Assembly (NCBI RefSeq): GCF_037971845.1
Contig: NZ_CP150227.1
Location: forward strand, 1,364,001-1,428,000
From: Paenibacillus sp. FSL R5-0766
GTDB lineage: Bacteria > Bacillota > Bacilli > Paenibacillales > Paenibacillaceae
Direction of reading: 5' to 3'
DNA length: 64,000 bases
Below are positions 1 to 8,971 of the stretch, in pieces (within the stretch, counting starts at the first letter, position 1; the number at the start of each line of letters is the position of its first letter). A model generated the notes under the pieces. It was not told the DNA's origin, made no database searches, and saw nothing but the letters and a program-made list of their open reading frames with translations. The position numbers and the translations under genes were made by a program.

Positions 1-153
1 GTCATCTCAACATTTGTCTATCGATCCGGTCTGGTCGATGCGCAGTACAGTTTCTCTACGGCGGTGGGATTGTTCAACTCCGTAGTGAATGCGATTCTGC
101 TTATTACCGTGAATCAGATTGCACGCCGCACCAGTGAAAACAGCCTGTGGTAA
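1..153 (+). CDS. Sugar ABC transporter permease, C-terminal end (LplB-like)
   Basis: The window opens inside a gene; the last 50 codons end at a TAA. The visible residues include YSFSTAVGLFNSVVNAILL and NQIARR, which is the last membrane segment and cytoplasmic tail usual for the first permease of LplB/YtcP-type oligosaccharide importers (family knowledge). The next permease starts 15 bases later behind a good ribosome binding site, so the two are co-transcribed and should form the membrane heterodimer of one importer. The start and most of the protein lie outside the window. Confidence 0.85.
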   Translation, partial: VISTFVYRSGLVDAQYSFSTAVGLFNSVVNAILLITVNQIARRTSENSLW

Positions 154-168
154 AAGGAGGGAATACAC

Positions 169-1077
169 ATGTCATCCGCTGTGAAGGAAAGCAGAAGTGA
201 TAAATTGTTTTTATTGTGCAATTACATCTATCTGACGGTAGCGCTCGTCATTGTGCTGTATCCGCTGTTATACATCATCAGTGCTTCAATCAGTGATCCC
301 AAATATGTAGCCTCCGGTGAGATGTGGCTGCTACCCAAAGGCATTACGTTTGAAGGTTACGCCCGGGTGTTTGAGAACACCAACATCTGGATTGGGTACA
401 AAAACACGATCATCTATACCGTTGTAGGCACCATCGTTAACCTGATTGTTACACTACCCGCAGCCTATGCGCTCAGCCGCTCGGACTTTGTGGGACGTGG
501 ATTCTTCATGGCGATGTTTATGGTAACGATGTTCTTCGGCGGAGGGCTTGTCCCAAGTTACCTGCTCGTTAAGGATCTTGGTATGGTGAACAGCATGTGG
601 GCACTTATTCTGCCTGGAGCTGCATCCATCTGGAATATTATCGTATGCCGGACGTTCTTCCAATCGACCATTCCCAAGGAGTTACAGGAAGCGGCGCATA
701 TTGATGGGTGTACCAACACCCGGTTGTTCATCAAGATTGTGCTCCCGCTTTCGATGCCAATCATTGCAGTGATGGCGCTCTTCTATGGAGTCGGACACTG
801 GAACAGCTATTTTAGTGCCATGATCTATCTGAATGATTCTTCCAAGTACCCACTGCAGCTCTTTCTGCGCCAGATTCTGGTGCTTCAAGAAATGGCGGCT
901 CAAGGGGGAGGCGCTATCGATACCTCTTCAGCAACAGCGATGAATACCAAAGCGGAGATCGCTGCACTGGTCAAATATGCTGTCATTATTGTTGCCACCC
1001 TACCGGTCATTGCGGTGTATCCATTCCTCCAGCGTTACTTTGTACAGGGTGTTATGATCGGTTCCGTTAAGGGATGA
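169..1077 (+). CDS. Carbohydrate ABC transporter permease (LplC/YtcP-like)
   Basis: A 302-residue inner-membrane permease that would pair with the partial permease upstream to import a glycan or oligosaccharide. It shows six hydrophobic segments and the EAA loop ELQEAAHIDGCTNTRLF near residues 170-185, which contacts the ATPase. The C-terminus QRYFVQGVMIGSVKG is the usual ending of LplC/YtcP-type permeases. The start ATG follows AAAAGGAGG. The binding lipoprotein gene follows 41 bases later. No ATPase gene is seen, as is normal for this class, which uses a shared MsmX-type ATPase (family knowledge). Confidence 0.93.
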   Translation: MSSAVKESRSDKLFLLCNYIYLTVALVIVLYPLLYIISASISDPKYVASGEMWLLPKGITFEGYARVFENTNIWIGYKNTIIYTVVGTIVNLIVTLPAAYALSRSDFVGRGFFMAMFMVTMFFGGGLVPSYLLVKDLGMVNSMWALILPGAASIWNIIVCRTFFQSTIPKELQEAAHIDGCTNTRLFIKIVLPLSMPIIAVMALFYGVGHWNSYFSAMIYLNDSSKYPLQLFLRQILVLQEMAAQGGGAIDTSSATAMNTKAEIAALVKYAVIIVATLPVIAVYPFLQRYFVQGVMIGSVKG

Positions 1078-1118
1078 TCTTAATCCATATACCACATTAA
1101 ACAAGGGGAGTTGTTGTT

Positions 1119-2714
1119 ATGAAAAAGCTTCGCAAGGCTTCATCCATTACACTCTGTCTCACCTTATTCGCAACATTGCTTGCAGCTTGTGGTTCAACCA
1201 ATGAGGACGGAAGCAAGACCTCCAAAGTAGAGGGGGTCAAAAAAGAAGGGTTCCCCATTGTAGACAAAACACTAACGTTAAAGGTCATGTCCCAGGATGC
1301 GGGCGTAGCCGATTGGAGCACCATGCCTGTGCTGCAAGAAATGGAGAAACTGTCGGGCATCAAGCTGGAATACCAGCTCTCACCAATCGACAGCTTTGAA
1401 ACGAAGAAGAATCTGGTTTTCGCCAGCGGGGACTTGCCAGATATGTTCTATGCTGCGGACCTCAAGCCAGCCGAGCAGGTGACTTATGGCAGCCAGGGCA
1501 TCCTGATTCCGTTGGAAAAATACATTGACGAAGGTTACGCACCCAATATCAAAAAGATTCTCGATGAGAACCCGGATGTCCGTAAATCATTTACAACACC
1601 TGATGGGCATATGTATGCACTCCCATTCATTGATAAAGCTGCCGTGTGGTATAGAGGCCCAATGTGGTACAACGGGGAATTCTTGAAGGCACTTAACGTA
1701 GAAGAGCCCAAGACTACGGAAGAATTGTATACGTATCTCAAGCGTGTAAAAGAAGAAGATCCCAATGGCAATGGCCAGCAAGATGAAATTCCGCTTACTT
1801 CTGTAAAACTGGATGATCTTCGCATGTTTTTCTTCGGCTTCTGGGGAATGTACAACGAAGGCATCTATTCCGATAAGGACGGTAAAGTTCACTATCCTTA
1901 TCAAGAAGAAGGTTACAAAGGTTATCTGACATTCATGAACCGCTTGTGGAAAGAAGACTTGCTGGATCATGAGACCTTTTCTCAAACAGGTGATCAGAAA
2001 AAAGCTAAAGGTGAAAGCAACAAACTTGCACTGTTCAACGATTACCATCCATACTTCACGCTCGGTGGTGAACCTGGCACGGATCATCCGCTGATGACAC
2101 CCGTGAAGAGCGAGGTGGCAGACTCTCCGGTATACGGCAAGCATCCGGGCATGTCGGCTCGCGGTACCTTTGCTATTACAAGCAGCAACCCGTCACCCGA
2201 GGCGACGATGCGATGGATCGATTACTTATACAGCTATGAAGGTGCGACACTGTTCAATCAAGGTCCGGAAGGTGTGCTGTGGAAATTCAAAGACAAGGAA
2301 AATCATGTGAAAGAGTGGCTCCCCGTTCCTGGCGGCGGGGATCGTGAGGAATACCGCGGTAAAATCACACCGAACTTTGGTATCCTGACACCGGGTATTA
2401 ATGATCCGGATGTAGCGAAGGGTCTTCGCACCGAATTTGATGAGTGGATTGACCAGCAGAATCAAGAGAAGTTGGTACCTATCGGAAAAGCACCATTTCC
2501 TAACGTTTATTTGACAAATGAAGAGCAAAACGAAGCAACCGCTCTATTGTCTGACCTGGATACGTACGTTAAACAGATGGAAGCGAAGTTTGTGACCGGC
2601 CAGGAACCACTTGAGAACTGGGATAAGTACATCGCACAGATGAAGAAAATGGGCAGTGACCGTATCATCGAACTATATCAGGGGGCATATGACCGCTGGA
2701 ATTCGGGGCAATAA
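1119..2714 (+). CDS. Extracellular solute-binding lipoprotein of the glycan ABC importer (LplA-like)
   Basis: A 531-residue lipoprotein with a basic start (MKKLRKAS), a hydrophobic core and a lipobox LLAAC, so that Cys24 would be lipidated. The rest is a family 1-type binding protein with the typical phrases FASGDLPDMFYA and EAGYAPNIKKILDENPDVRK-like helices. The length (about 500-560) is usual for the LplA group, which binds oligosaccharides. It would capture the glycan outside the membrane and hand it to the two permeases just upstream. The fucosidase gene follows 34 bases later, so the imported ligand is probably its substrate or a precursor of it (inference). Confidence 0.93.
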   Translation: MKKLRKASSITLCLTLFATLLAACGSTNEDGSKTSKVEGVKKEGFPIVDKTLTLKVMSQDAGVADWSTMPVLQEMEKLSGIKLEYQLSPIDSFETKKNLVFASGDLPDMFYAADLKPAEQVTYGSQGILIPLEKYIDEGYAPNIKKILDENPDVRKSFTTPDGHMYALPFIDKAAVWYRGPMWYNGEFLKALNVEEPKTTEELYTYLKRVKEEDPNGNGQQDEIPLTSVKLDDLRMFFFGFWGMYNEGIYSDKDGKVHYPYQEEGYKGYLTFMNRLWKEDLLDHETFSQTGDQKKAKGESNKLALFNDYHPYFTLGGEPGTDHPLMTPVKSEVADSPVYGKHPGMSARGTFAITSSNPSPEATMRWIDYLYSYEGATLFNQGPEGVLWKFKDKENHVKEWLPVPGGGDREEYRGKITPNFGILTPGINDPDVAKGLRTEFDEWIDQQNQEKLVPIGKAPFPNVYLTNEEQNEATALLSDLDTYVKQMEAKFVTGQEPLENWDKYIAQMKKMGSDRIIELYQGAYDRWNSGQ

Positions 2715-2748
2715 AAGAGCCTAATTCTCGGGGGAGGTGTGGCGCGTT

Positions 2749-4035
2749 ATGCAGAAATGGTTTGAAGAAGCCAAACTGGGGATATTCATCCACTATGGCA
2801 TCTATGCGGTGGACGGGGTTGCGGAATCCTGGTCCTTCTATAATGGCAGGATATCCTATGAAGAATATATGAAACAGTTGGATGGTTTTACGGCATCGAA
2901 ATTCAATGCGGAGAAGTGGGCGGACTTGATTGAGAAGTCTGGTGCCCGGTATGCCGTGTTAACAACGAAGCATCATGATGGCGTTGCGTTATGGGATACG
3001 CAATATAGCGATCTCAATGTTGTCAAACAGACACCAGCGAATCGTGACATTGTGAAGGAATATGCGGAAGCGATTCGGGAAAAGGGCATTCATCTGGGGA
3101 TGTATTACTCGCTCATTGATTGGTCACACCCGGATTATCCTAGCGTGTATGAAGGTGGGAAAGTACCGGAGGATCTCAGCAGTGTCAACCGGCATTCAAG
3201 TCCTGTGGACGGCGTTCAGGATCAGGAAAAGTGGCAGAAGTTCCTGCGATTCAATAACCATCAACTGGGAGAGATTTTAACAAATTACGGAAAGGTGGAT
3301 CTGCTGTGGTTTGATGGGGACTGGGAACGGAGCGCCCAACAGTGGAATCTGCCGGAGTTCAAGCATTACCTGCAATCCTTTAACCCGGATATCATCATCA
3401 ACTCCCGCCTTCAAGGTTATGGGGATTACAAAACGCCTGAGCAGGGCATTCCGATTACAAGACCGGAGGGACCCTGGGAATTCTGCACCACGATCAACAC
3501 ATCTTGGGGTTATGTGCCAACAGATCATAAATACAAATCGTTAATTCAGATCATTCGAATGTTCTGCGACTGCATTTCGATGGGCGGTAATATGTTGCTG
3601 GATATCGGTCCGCGTGAAGATGGCACCATCGATCAGAGGCAGGAGGATATTCTGCTTGGACTGGGAGCTTGGATCCGAACCCATGAAGAGGCCGTCTTTG
3701 GCACGGGTGAAGGCATTATGCCTCGCTATTATCTGGGGGGAAGCACCGTATCCGAGGATCGAAAGACGCTGTACCTGTTTGTGTATGACGATCCAAAAGA
3801 GAATGTGTGCATCAAGGGTCTCTGTAATCCGATCAAGAAAATTACCGTGCTGCATTCGGGCAAAGAGCTTCATCATGAGATTCATGGGGGCGTGCCTTGG
3901 TTCAATATCCCGGGGACAACGTGGATCAAGATGACCCCGGAGGACACGCATGAACAGGTGACCGTTCTTAAGCTCGAATTTGATGAGGAGCTGGAAATGT
4001 ACGGCGGCTCTGGAGCCGTTGTCACCCATAACTAA
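2749..4035 (+). CDS. GH29 alpha-L-fucosidase, cytoplasmic
   Basis: A 428-residue enzyme expected to release terminal alpha-L-fucose from glycans. GH29 marks are visible: WFEEAKLGIFIHYGIYAV at the N-terminus, AVLTTKHHDGVALW, and VDLLWFDGDW around residues 183-192, where Asp189 matches the family nucleophile. NMLLDIGPREDG closes the barrel. There is no signal peptide, so it should act inside the cell on imported glycan. The start chosen is ATG 2749, 11 bases after GGGGAGG; the in-frame GTG at 2737 overlaps that ribosome binding site and is unlikely. A short beta-domain follows the barrel. Specificity (alpha-1,2/3/4/6) cannot be read from sequence. Confidence 0.92.
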   Translation: MQKWFEEAKLGIFIHYGIYAVDGVAESWSFYNGRISYEEYMKQLDGFTASKFNAEKWADLIEKSGARYAVLTTKHHDGVALWDTQYSDLNVVKQTPANRDIVKEYAEAIREKGIHLGMYYSLIDWSHPDYPSVYEGGKVPEDLSSVNRHSSPVDGVQDQEKWQKFLRFNNHQLGEILTNYGKVDLLWFDGDWERSAQQWNLPEFKHYLQSFNPDIIINSRLQGYGDYKTPEQGIPITRPEGPWEFCTTINTSWGYVPTDHKYKSLIQIIRMFCDCISMGGNMLLDIGPREDGTIDQRQEDILLGLGAWIRTHEEAVFGTGEGIMPRYYLGGSTVSEDRKTLYLFVYDDPKENVCIKGLCNPIKKITVLHSGKELHHEIHGGVPWFNIPGTTWIKMTPEDTHEQVTVLKLEFDEELEMYGGSGAVVTHN

Positions 4036-4098
4036 CCATTACGGGGAGGGCGTGTGCTGGTAGATGCATGCCCTCCCTTACGAATTGGAGAGAGTGAC

Positions 4099-5121
4099 AT
4101 GAACAGAAGTGGAGTGCCAGAACCCAGGATTGAGTATGCTCCCAAACATTATATATGCAAGCGTGCGCAGGAACCGTTGGTGTTAGACGGTCGTGTGGAT
4201 AAGGGATTTTGGAATGCGGCTCATTGGACGGAGGATTTCGTTGATATCGAAGGTGATCTTCGTCCGAAGCCTGGGAAACAGACACGGGTAAAAATGCTGT
4301 GGGATGACGACTATTTCTATTTTGCTGCCGAGCTGATTGAAGATCAGATATGGGCTACCCTGACTGAACGTGATTCCGTTATTTTTTATGACAATGACTT
4401 CGAGATTTTTATCGACCCCGACGGGGATTCCCATCAATATTATGAGTTCGAGATCAATGCGCTCAATACGGTATGGGACCTGTTGTTAGTGAAGCCTTAT
4501 CGGGATGGTGGGCCTCCGGTTAACGGTTGGGATATCAGTGGTCTCAAGACGGCTGTATATATCGATGGGGAACTGAACAGACCTGGTGCAGAGAACCGGA
4601 AATGGAGCGTGGAAGTTGCGATTCCCTGGACCAGTCTAAAGGAATGCGCCGAGGGAAACCGTCCACCTGCGCCGGGTGAGTTCTGGCGTGTCAACTTCTC
4701 GCGTGTGGAGTGGCAGACCGAGGTACAGGGCGATGAGTACCGCAAAGTGCTGAATCCGGATACGGGCACCCCTTATCCGGAGGACAACTGGGTGTGGTCA
4801 CCTATGGGCATCATCAACATGCATTATCCAGAGTTGTGGGGTTATGTTGTATTCTCGGATGACGGAACGGATCAGTCATTTGAGTTGCCGGAAGACGAAC
4901 GAATCAAATGGGAGCTTCGCAAGCTTTATTACCGTGAACGTAATTATTATGAAAAGCATGGTGAATTTACCCAAGATATGAAGTTGCTTATGGGTGAGGA
5001 ATCGTGGAACTGTGAGCCTGTTATTGAAACGACTCGCAGCCAGTTCCAGATTACTGCGCCGTCTTCGGACGGAACGGCCTTGATCTGTATTCGGGAAGAC
5101 GGAAAGCTGTGGAAGGAGTGA
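4099..5121 (+). CDS. CBM9-like carbohydrate-binding family protein
   Basis: A 340-residue protein without a signal peptide. Residues about 15-240 look like the carbohydrate-binding family 9-like beta-sandwich: PLVLDGRVDKGFWNAA, TRVKMLWDDDYFYFAAEL, DNDFEIFIDPDGDSHQYYEFEINA, and FWRVNFSRVEW. No catalytic residues are known in this family, and the job of its cytoplasmic members is unclear. The start is ATG 4099, behind GGAGAG at 4088; an in-frame upstream start at 4054 would have no ribosome binding site. The transglutaminase-fold gene starts 7 bases after its stop, so expression is coupled. The last 70 residues are helical and charged and match nothing I recognise. Confidence 0.85.
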   Translation: MNRSGVPEPRIEYAPKHYICKRAQEPLVLDGRVDKGFWNAAHWTEDFVDIEGDLRPKPGKQTRVKMLWDDDYFYFAAELIEDQIWATLTERDSVIFYDNDFEIFIDPDGDSHQYYEFEINALNTVWDLLLVKPYRDGGPPVNGWDISGLKTAVYIDGELNRPGAENRKWSVEVAIPWTSLKECAEGNRPPAPGEFWRVNFSRVEWQTEVQGDEYRKVLNPDTGTPYPEDNWVWSPMGIINMHYPELWGYVVFSDDGTDQSFELPEDERIKWELRKLYYRERNYYEKHGEFTQDMKLLMGEESWNCEPVIETTRSQFQITAPSSDGTALICIREDGKLWKE

Positions 5122-5128
5122 GAACGCA

Positions 5129-7762
5129 ATGACCAGCCAAACCTTGGTATTTTCCCTTGATGCACAGTCATTGGAGAGGATTGAGCAGAAGTTCCAGGAG
5201 AAGGTACGTTTTGCAGAGACCCGCAAATCGGAATTGTTTCATATTTTTCAGCAGGAGCTAACACAAGAAGAGACATGGGCATTGAAGTATGTCTATGCCT
5301 ATATGCCGGTAAACGACATGGCTGATTATAACGGGGACTTGTTCTTGAGCCATGTGCGCCAGGCTTTGGACACCCGCAAACGTGTACCTTGGGGGGAATG
5401 TGTTCCTGATCATCTGTTCCTTCATTTTGTACTGCCCTATCGCATAAATACGGAAAATATTGAAGATTTCCGCGGTTTGATATATGACGAATTAGCCGAG
5501 CGGACAGCGAAGTTATCCATGGCGGATGCCATTCTGGAGACCAATTACTGGTGTCATGAGAAAGCGACCTATATTGGCAGCGATTTGCGCACGATATCAC
5601 CGCTGACGATGATCCGGAATGCTCGTGGTCGATGCGGCGAAGAATCCACGCTGGCGGTGGCCGCTCTTCGCAGTATCGGTATACCTGCCCGTCAGGTCTA
5701 CACACCACGCTGGGCTCACTGTGACAGTAACCATGCTTGGGTAGAAGCCTGGGCAAATGGTCAATGGTATTACATCGGGGCATGCGAGCCGGAAGCCCGT
5801 CTGAACCAAGGGTGGTTCAGCCCGCCAGCCCGCAGGGCCATGCTGATTAATACGAGGATCTATGCCGACTATCCCGGACCGGAGGATATTACGCTCTCCG
5901 AGAAGGGATTTACGGAAATTAATTTACTTGAGAACTATGCGCCCACACGTAACATCTATGTGAAGGTGAAAAATGGACAGGGAGAGCCCGTACCCGGCGC
6001 GAGTGTCCGTTTTGAGCTGTACAATACGGCTGAATTCTATCCGATTGCCGAGATTAGGACGGATGCACAAGGGGAAGCGATCTTTAAGACTGGCTGTGGT
6101 GACCTTTTGATTCGTGCGGTCAGCGGCGGCAAGTGGAGTGAGATCCTATTCAAGGCTCAGGAAAACAATGCTATAGAGCTAGTGCTGGACTCATCAGAGC
6201 AGCCCACAGGGATTGTAGATTTCGATATGGTTCCTCCTCCGGAAAGGGAGGGAGAGGTCATGGTTGCATTACCGGAAGAGAAAATTGAGATTCATAATCG
6301 TCGTCTGGAGGAAGGAGCGCAGACCCGGAGCGAGTATGAGGACACGTTCCTGAGTGAGGAGGAAGCTGTCTCGCTGGCTAAAAAGGTTGGACTGCCCTCG
6401 GTACGTGTATGGGATGTTCTCCGCAAGGCACGGGGGAACAGCCGGGAAATTGCAGCTTTTCTAGAGGAACGTTCCAATCCATACGGTGAGTGGCCGCTCC
6501 GGTTGCTCGAGTCTATGAATGAAAAAGATTTAATTGATACCTTTTGTCAGACGCTGGACGATCATCTGATCGGTGCACTCTCGCAGCAAGGATCATGGGC
6601 GGAAGATACGTTCGTGAGATACATCCTATGTCCGCGGATCTCCTATGAGTTGCTGGTCCCTTATCGAGGTGTATTCCAGAATGCCTTTTCGGCAGAGGAG
6701 GTAGTGACGTTTAGGGAAAATCCTGCGACGCTTGCCCGAATGCTGGAACAGGAATACGAATACTATGAAGATCTTTCTAATCTAAAAGGTAAAGGGAATC
6801 CGATCGGGACATTTAGTCTGAAGAAGGGGGACTCTCAGTCACTGGATATTTTGTTTGTGGCTGTATGTCGCAGTTTGGGTATTCCGGCCCGATTACATCC
6901 CAGCGCACAGAAACCACAGTATCTAAGTGACAGAGGCTGGGAGGATGCAGTGTTTAGTCTCACCTCACCTCAAACTCTGAAGAGCACAAGCTGGGGAATG
7001 CTCCAACTTCATAGGGATATAAAAGCTCCACACGATACACCTGAAGCATCTTATTTCGAGAACTTTACGTTTGCCCGTCTGGAAGATGGCGTCTACAAGA
7101 CATTGATTTATCCTTATGGCAGTACGGGTGTCTATAGTGAGCCATATGAGGTTGAGGCAGGAGCTTATCGTTTAACGACAGGCGTTCGTCTGAAAGATGG
7201 AACGGCAAAAGTACGATTCGTTTACTTTACCGTGAACGCCGGAGATACCGCTGAGGTTGTCTTGTCTTATCGCGAGACTGAGGTTGAGATTCCTGTACTG
7301 GGTAAACTGGCACCAGGAAGTATACTGACCCGTCTGGATGGTTCAGAGGTAGAACTGGAGGAACTTCTGGGATCGGAAGGTGCCATTGCTGCCTGGATTG
7401 AACCGGAGCGGGAACCGACCAAACATCTGATTCGTGAACTGTGCGAGCTGGCAAAGCCGCTGGATAAGCTTGGTATACCAATCGTGCTCATGATCGGAGA
7501 TATGGAATGGAACGCTGCCTTTAGTCCTGTTGGTTATCCGAATCTTCCTGTGCGCACGGTTTTTGTACGAGATTCCAGTTATGCTTCCTTGTCCGGCTTC
7601 ATTTCGAAGCCTGCAACTCACGAAGCGGGTTATCCACATCTGTTCGTGCTGGATACTCAGCATCAAGTTCGTTATTCGGCTTCCGGGTACAAGATTGGTA
7701 CCGGGAAGGAAGCCTTGCAGATTGCTGCTGCGATATCTCAATCATCGAACGGATCGGAGTGA
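5129..7762 (+). CDS. Large transglutaminase-fold protein, two core domains (second degenerate)
   Basis: An 877-residue protein without a signal peptide. Residues about 90-240 carry a transglutaminase-like core: RGRCGEESTLAVAALRSIGIPAR with Cys169, then CDSNHAWVEAW with His202, then YYIGACEPE where an acidic partner would lie. Residues about 260-345 look like a carboxypeptidase-regulatory beta domain (NGQGEPVPGASVRF). A second core at about 555-610 (KKGDSQSLDILFVAVCRSLGIPAR) has Asp568 where the nucleophile Cys should be, so it is probably inactive. The last 130 residues resemble a thioredoxin fold without CXXC. The superfamily includes proteases and peptide:N-glycanases; with fucosidase and GH18 neighbours an amidase acting on glycopeptides is possible (inference). 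The GH18 start overlaps its stop. Confidence 0.8.
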   Translation: MTSQTLVFSLDAQSLERIEQKFQEKVRFAETRKSELFHIFQQELTQEETWALKYVYAYMPVNDMADYNGDLFLSHVRQALDTRKRVPWGECVPDHLFLHFVLPYRINTENIEDFRGLIYDELAERTAKLSMADAILETNYWCHEKATYIGSDLRTISPLTMIRNARGRCGEESTLAVAALRSIGIPARQVYTPRWAHCDSNHAWVEAWANGQWYYIGACEPEARLNQGWFSPPARRAMLINTRIYADYPGPEDITLSEKGFTEINLLENYAPTRNIYVKVKNGQGEPVPGASVRFELYNTAEFYPIAEIRTDAQGEAIFKTGCGDLLIRAVSGGKWSEILFKAQENNAIELVLDSSEQPTGIVDFDMVPPPEREGEVMVALPEEKIEIHNRRLEEGAQTRSEYEDTFLSEEEAVSLAKKVGLPSVRVWDVLRKARGNSREIAAFLEERSNPYGEWPLRLLESMNEKDLIDTFCQTLDDHLIGALSQQGSWAEDTFVRYILCPRISYELLVPYRGVFQNAFSAEEVVTFRENPATLARMLEQEYEYYEDLSNLKGKGNPIGTFSLKKGDSQSLDILFVAVCRSLGIPARLHPSAQKPQYLSDRGWEDAVFSLTSPQTLKSTSWGMLQLHRDIKAPHDTPEASYFENFTFARLEDGVYKTLIYPYGSTGVYSEPYEVEAGAYRLTTGVRLKDGTAKVRFVYFTVNAGDTAEVVLSYRETEVEIPVLGKLAPGSILTRLDGSEVELEELLGSEGAIAAWIEPEREPTKHLIRELCELAKPLDKLGIPIVLMIGDMEWNAAFSPVGYPNLPVRTVFVRDSSYASLSGFISKPATHEAGYPHLFVLDTQHQVRYSASGYKIGTGKEALQIAAAISQSSNGSE

Positions 7763-8820
7763 AGAGGGTGACGAAATATATTGCTGCGGGTTATGCCGTT
7801 GATTCGGTTCTTCCCGATATGACACATGAAGACCTGTCGAAGTTAACACATCTGAACGTAGCCTTCGGACATGTCAAAAATGATGCAATCACCACCGAGC
7901 ATTTAAAAAACGGCCATGTGATCCGGAACATCAAGCGGGAGCATCCGAATCTTATGGTGCTGCTATCTGTTGGCGGATGGAGCGCTGGCGGTTTCTCAGA
8001 GGCCGCCTCAACTCAAGTGGGGAGGGACACCATGGCCGCATCGGCAGTCCGGGTGTTGGAGGAATACCCTTTTGACGGGATTGATCTGGACTGGGAGTAT
8101 CCTTGTTATGGTGAAGCTGGTATCGCATCCAGTCCTGATGATAAACGGAATTTCACCTTGCTACTCAAGACAATTCGGGAGTCACTGGATGCCAAGGGAG
8201 CCGAGGATAGCCGTCATTATCTGCTCACCATTGCGGCAGGGGCTGATCAATACTACGTTGATGGTACAGAGATGGCTGAGGTGCAGCAGTACCTGGACTA
8301 TGTTCAGTTGATGACCTATGATATGCGCGGCGGTTTTCAGGTTCTGACCGGACACCATACGAATCTGTACACGCCAACAGGAGATCTGTTTCGAATTAGT
8401 ACGGATGCTTCCGTGAACCTGTTTGTTCGCGCTGGTGTCCCGAAGGAGAAAATTGTGATCGGAGCTGCGTTCTATTCCCGGATCTGGAATGAGGTTCCTG
8501 ACCGAAACCACGGGCTCCATCAAATGGCTGGTAGCACAGGCGGCTACGGTCCGTCATTTGCCGAGCTGGAAGCGAAGTACATCAACAAGAATGGATACAT
8601 CCGTTATTGGGATGAGGAAGCCTGTGCACCGTTTTTGTTTAATGGGTCCAGCCTCATATCTTATGACGATGAAGAATCGATCCAATGCAAATGTGATTAC
8701 GTAAAGGATCAAGGTCTGGCCGGGATCATGTTCTGGGAGTACGGCTGTGATCCAACTCACCGTTTGCTGGGTGCAGTGCATCAAGGGCTGAAGGATCTTC
8801 CGGCTGGGAAAATCGGATAA
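7759..8820 (+). CDS. GH18 family glycosidase (chitinase/endo-N-acetylglucosaminidase type), cytoplasmic
   Basis: A 353-residue GH18 barrel. LMVLLSVGGWSAGG is the conserved third strand, and FDGIDLDWEYP at residues 105-115 is the DxxDxDxE catalytic motif, with Asp106, Asp109, Asp111 and the acid Glu113 all present. VQLMTYDMRGG and GIMFWEYGCD complete the barrel. There is no signal peptide or chitin-binding domain, so it should act in the cytoplasm on imported GlcNAc-containing glycan. GTG 7759 overlaps the TGA of the upstream gene; a second in-frame GTG at 7768 is also possible. It is the last gene of the operon, and a long perfect hairpin follows. Confidence 0.9.
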   Translation: MKRVTKYIAAGYAVDSVLPDMTHEDLSKLTHLNVAFGHVKNDAITTEHLKNGHVIRNIKREHPNLMVLLSVGGWSAGGFSEAASTQVGRDTMAASAVRVLEEYPFDGIDLDWEYPCYGEAGIASSPDDKRNFTLLLKTIRESLDAKGAEDSRHYLLTIAAGADQYYVDGTEMAEVQQYLDYVQLMTYDMRGGFQVLTGHHTNLYTPTGDLFRISTDASVNLFVRAGVPKEKIVIGAAFYSRIWNEVPDRNHGLHQMAGSTGGYGPSFAELEAKYINKNGYIRYWDEEACAPFLFNGSSLISYDDEESIQCKCDYVKDQGLAGIMFWEYGCDPTHRLLGAVHQGLKDLPAGKIG

Positions 8821-8870
8821 GGCCGCCGGCCGCGACGAATCAGATTATGTCTACGGACTAAAAACATACG

Positions 8871-8918
8871 AAGGGGCCGTCCTATACGTCATGCTCATGA
8901 CGTATAGGACGGCCCCTT
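8871..8918. terminator. Very long perfect hairpin between convergent genes
   Basis: Two 23-base arms (8871-8893 and 8896-8918) are perfectly complementary with only two bases between them. The outer part is AAGGGGCC/GGCCCCTT. It lies between the GH18 gene (+) and the AraC-type regulator (-), so it can end transcription from both sides. The T-run after it is weak (TTGTTTG), A-rich on the other side. Confidence 0.75.
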
Positions 8919-8971
8919 GTTTGCGATATTTTGGTCTAATGAATCTGGCACATGTTAGACGATATCATCAT

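Noticed and set aside
2737..2748. GTG start for the fucosidase
   Set aside because: It lies within the ribosome binding site that serves ATG 2749.
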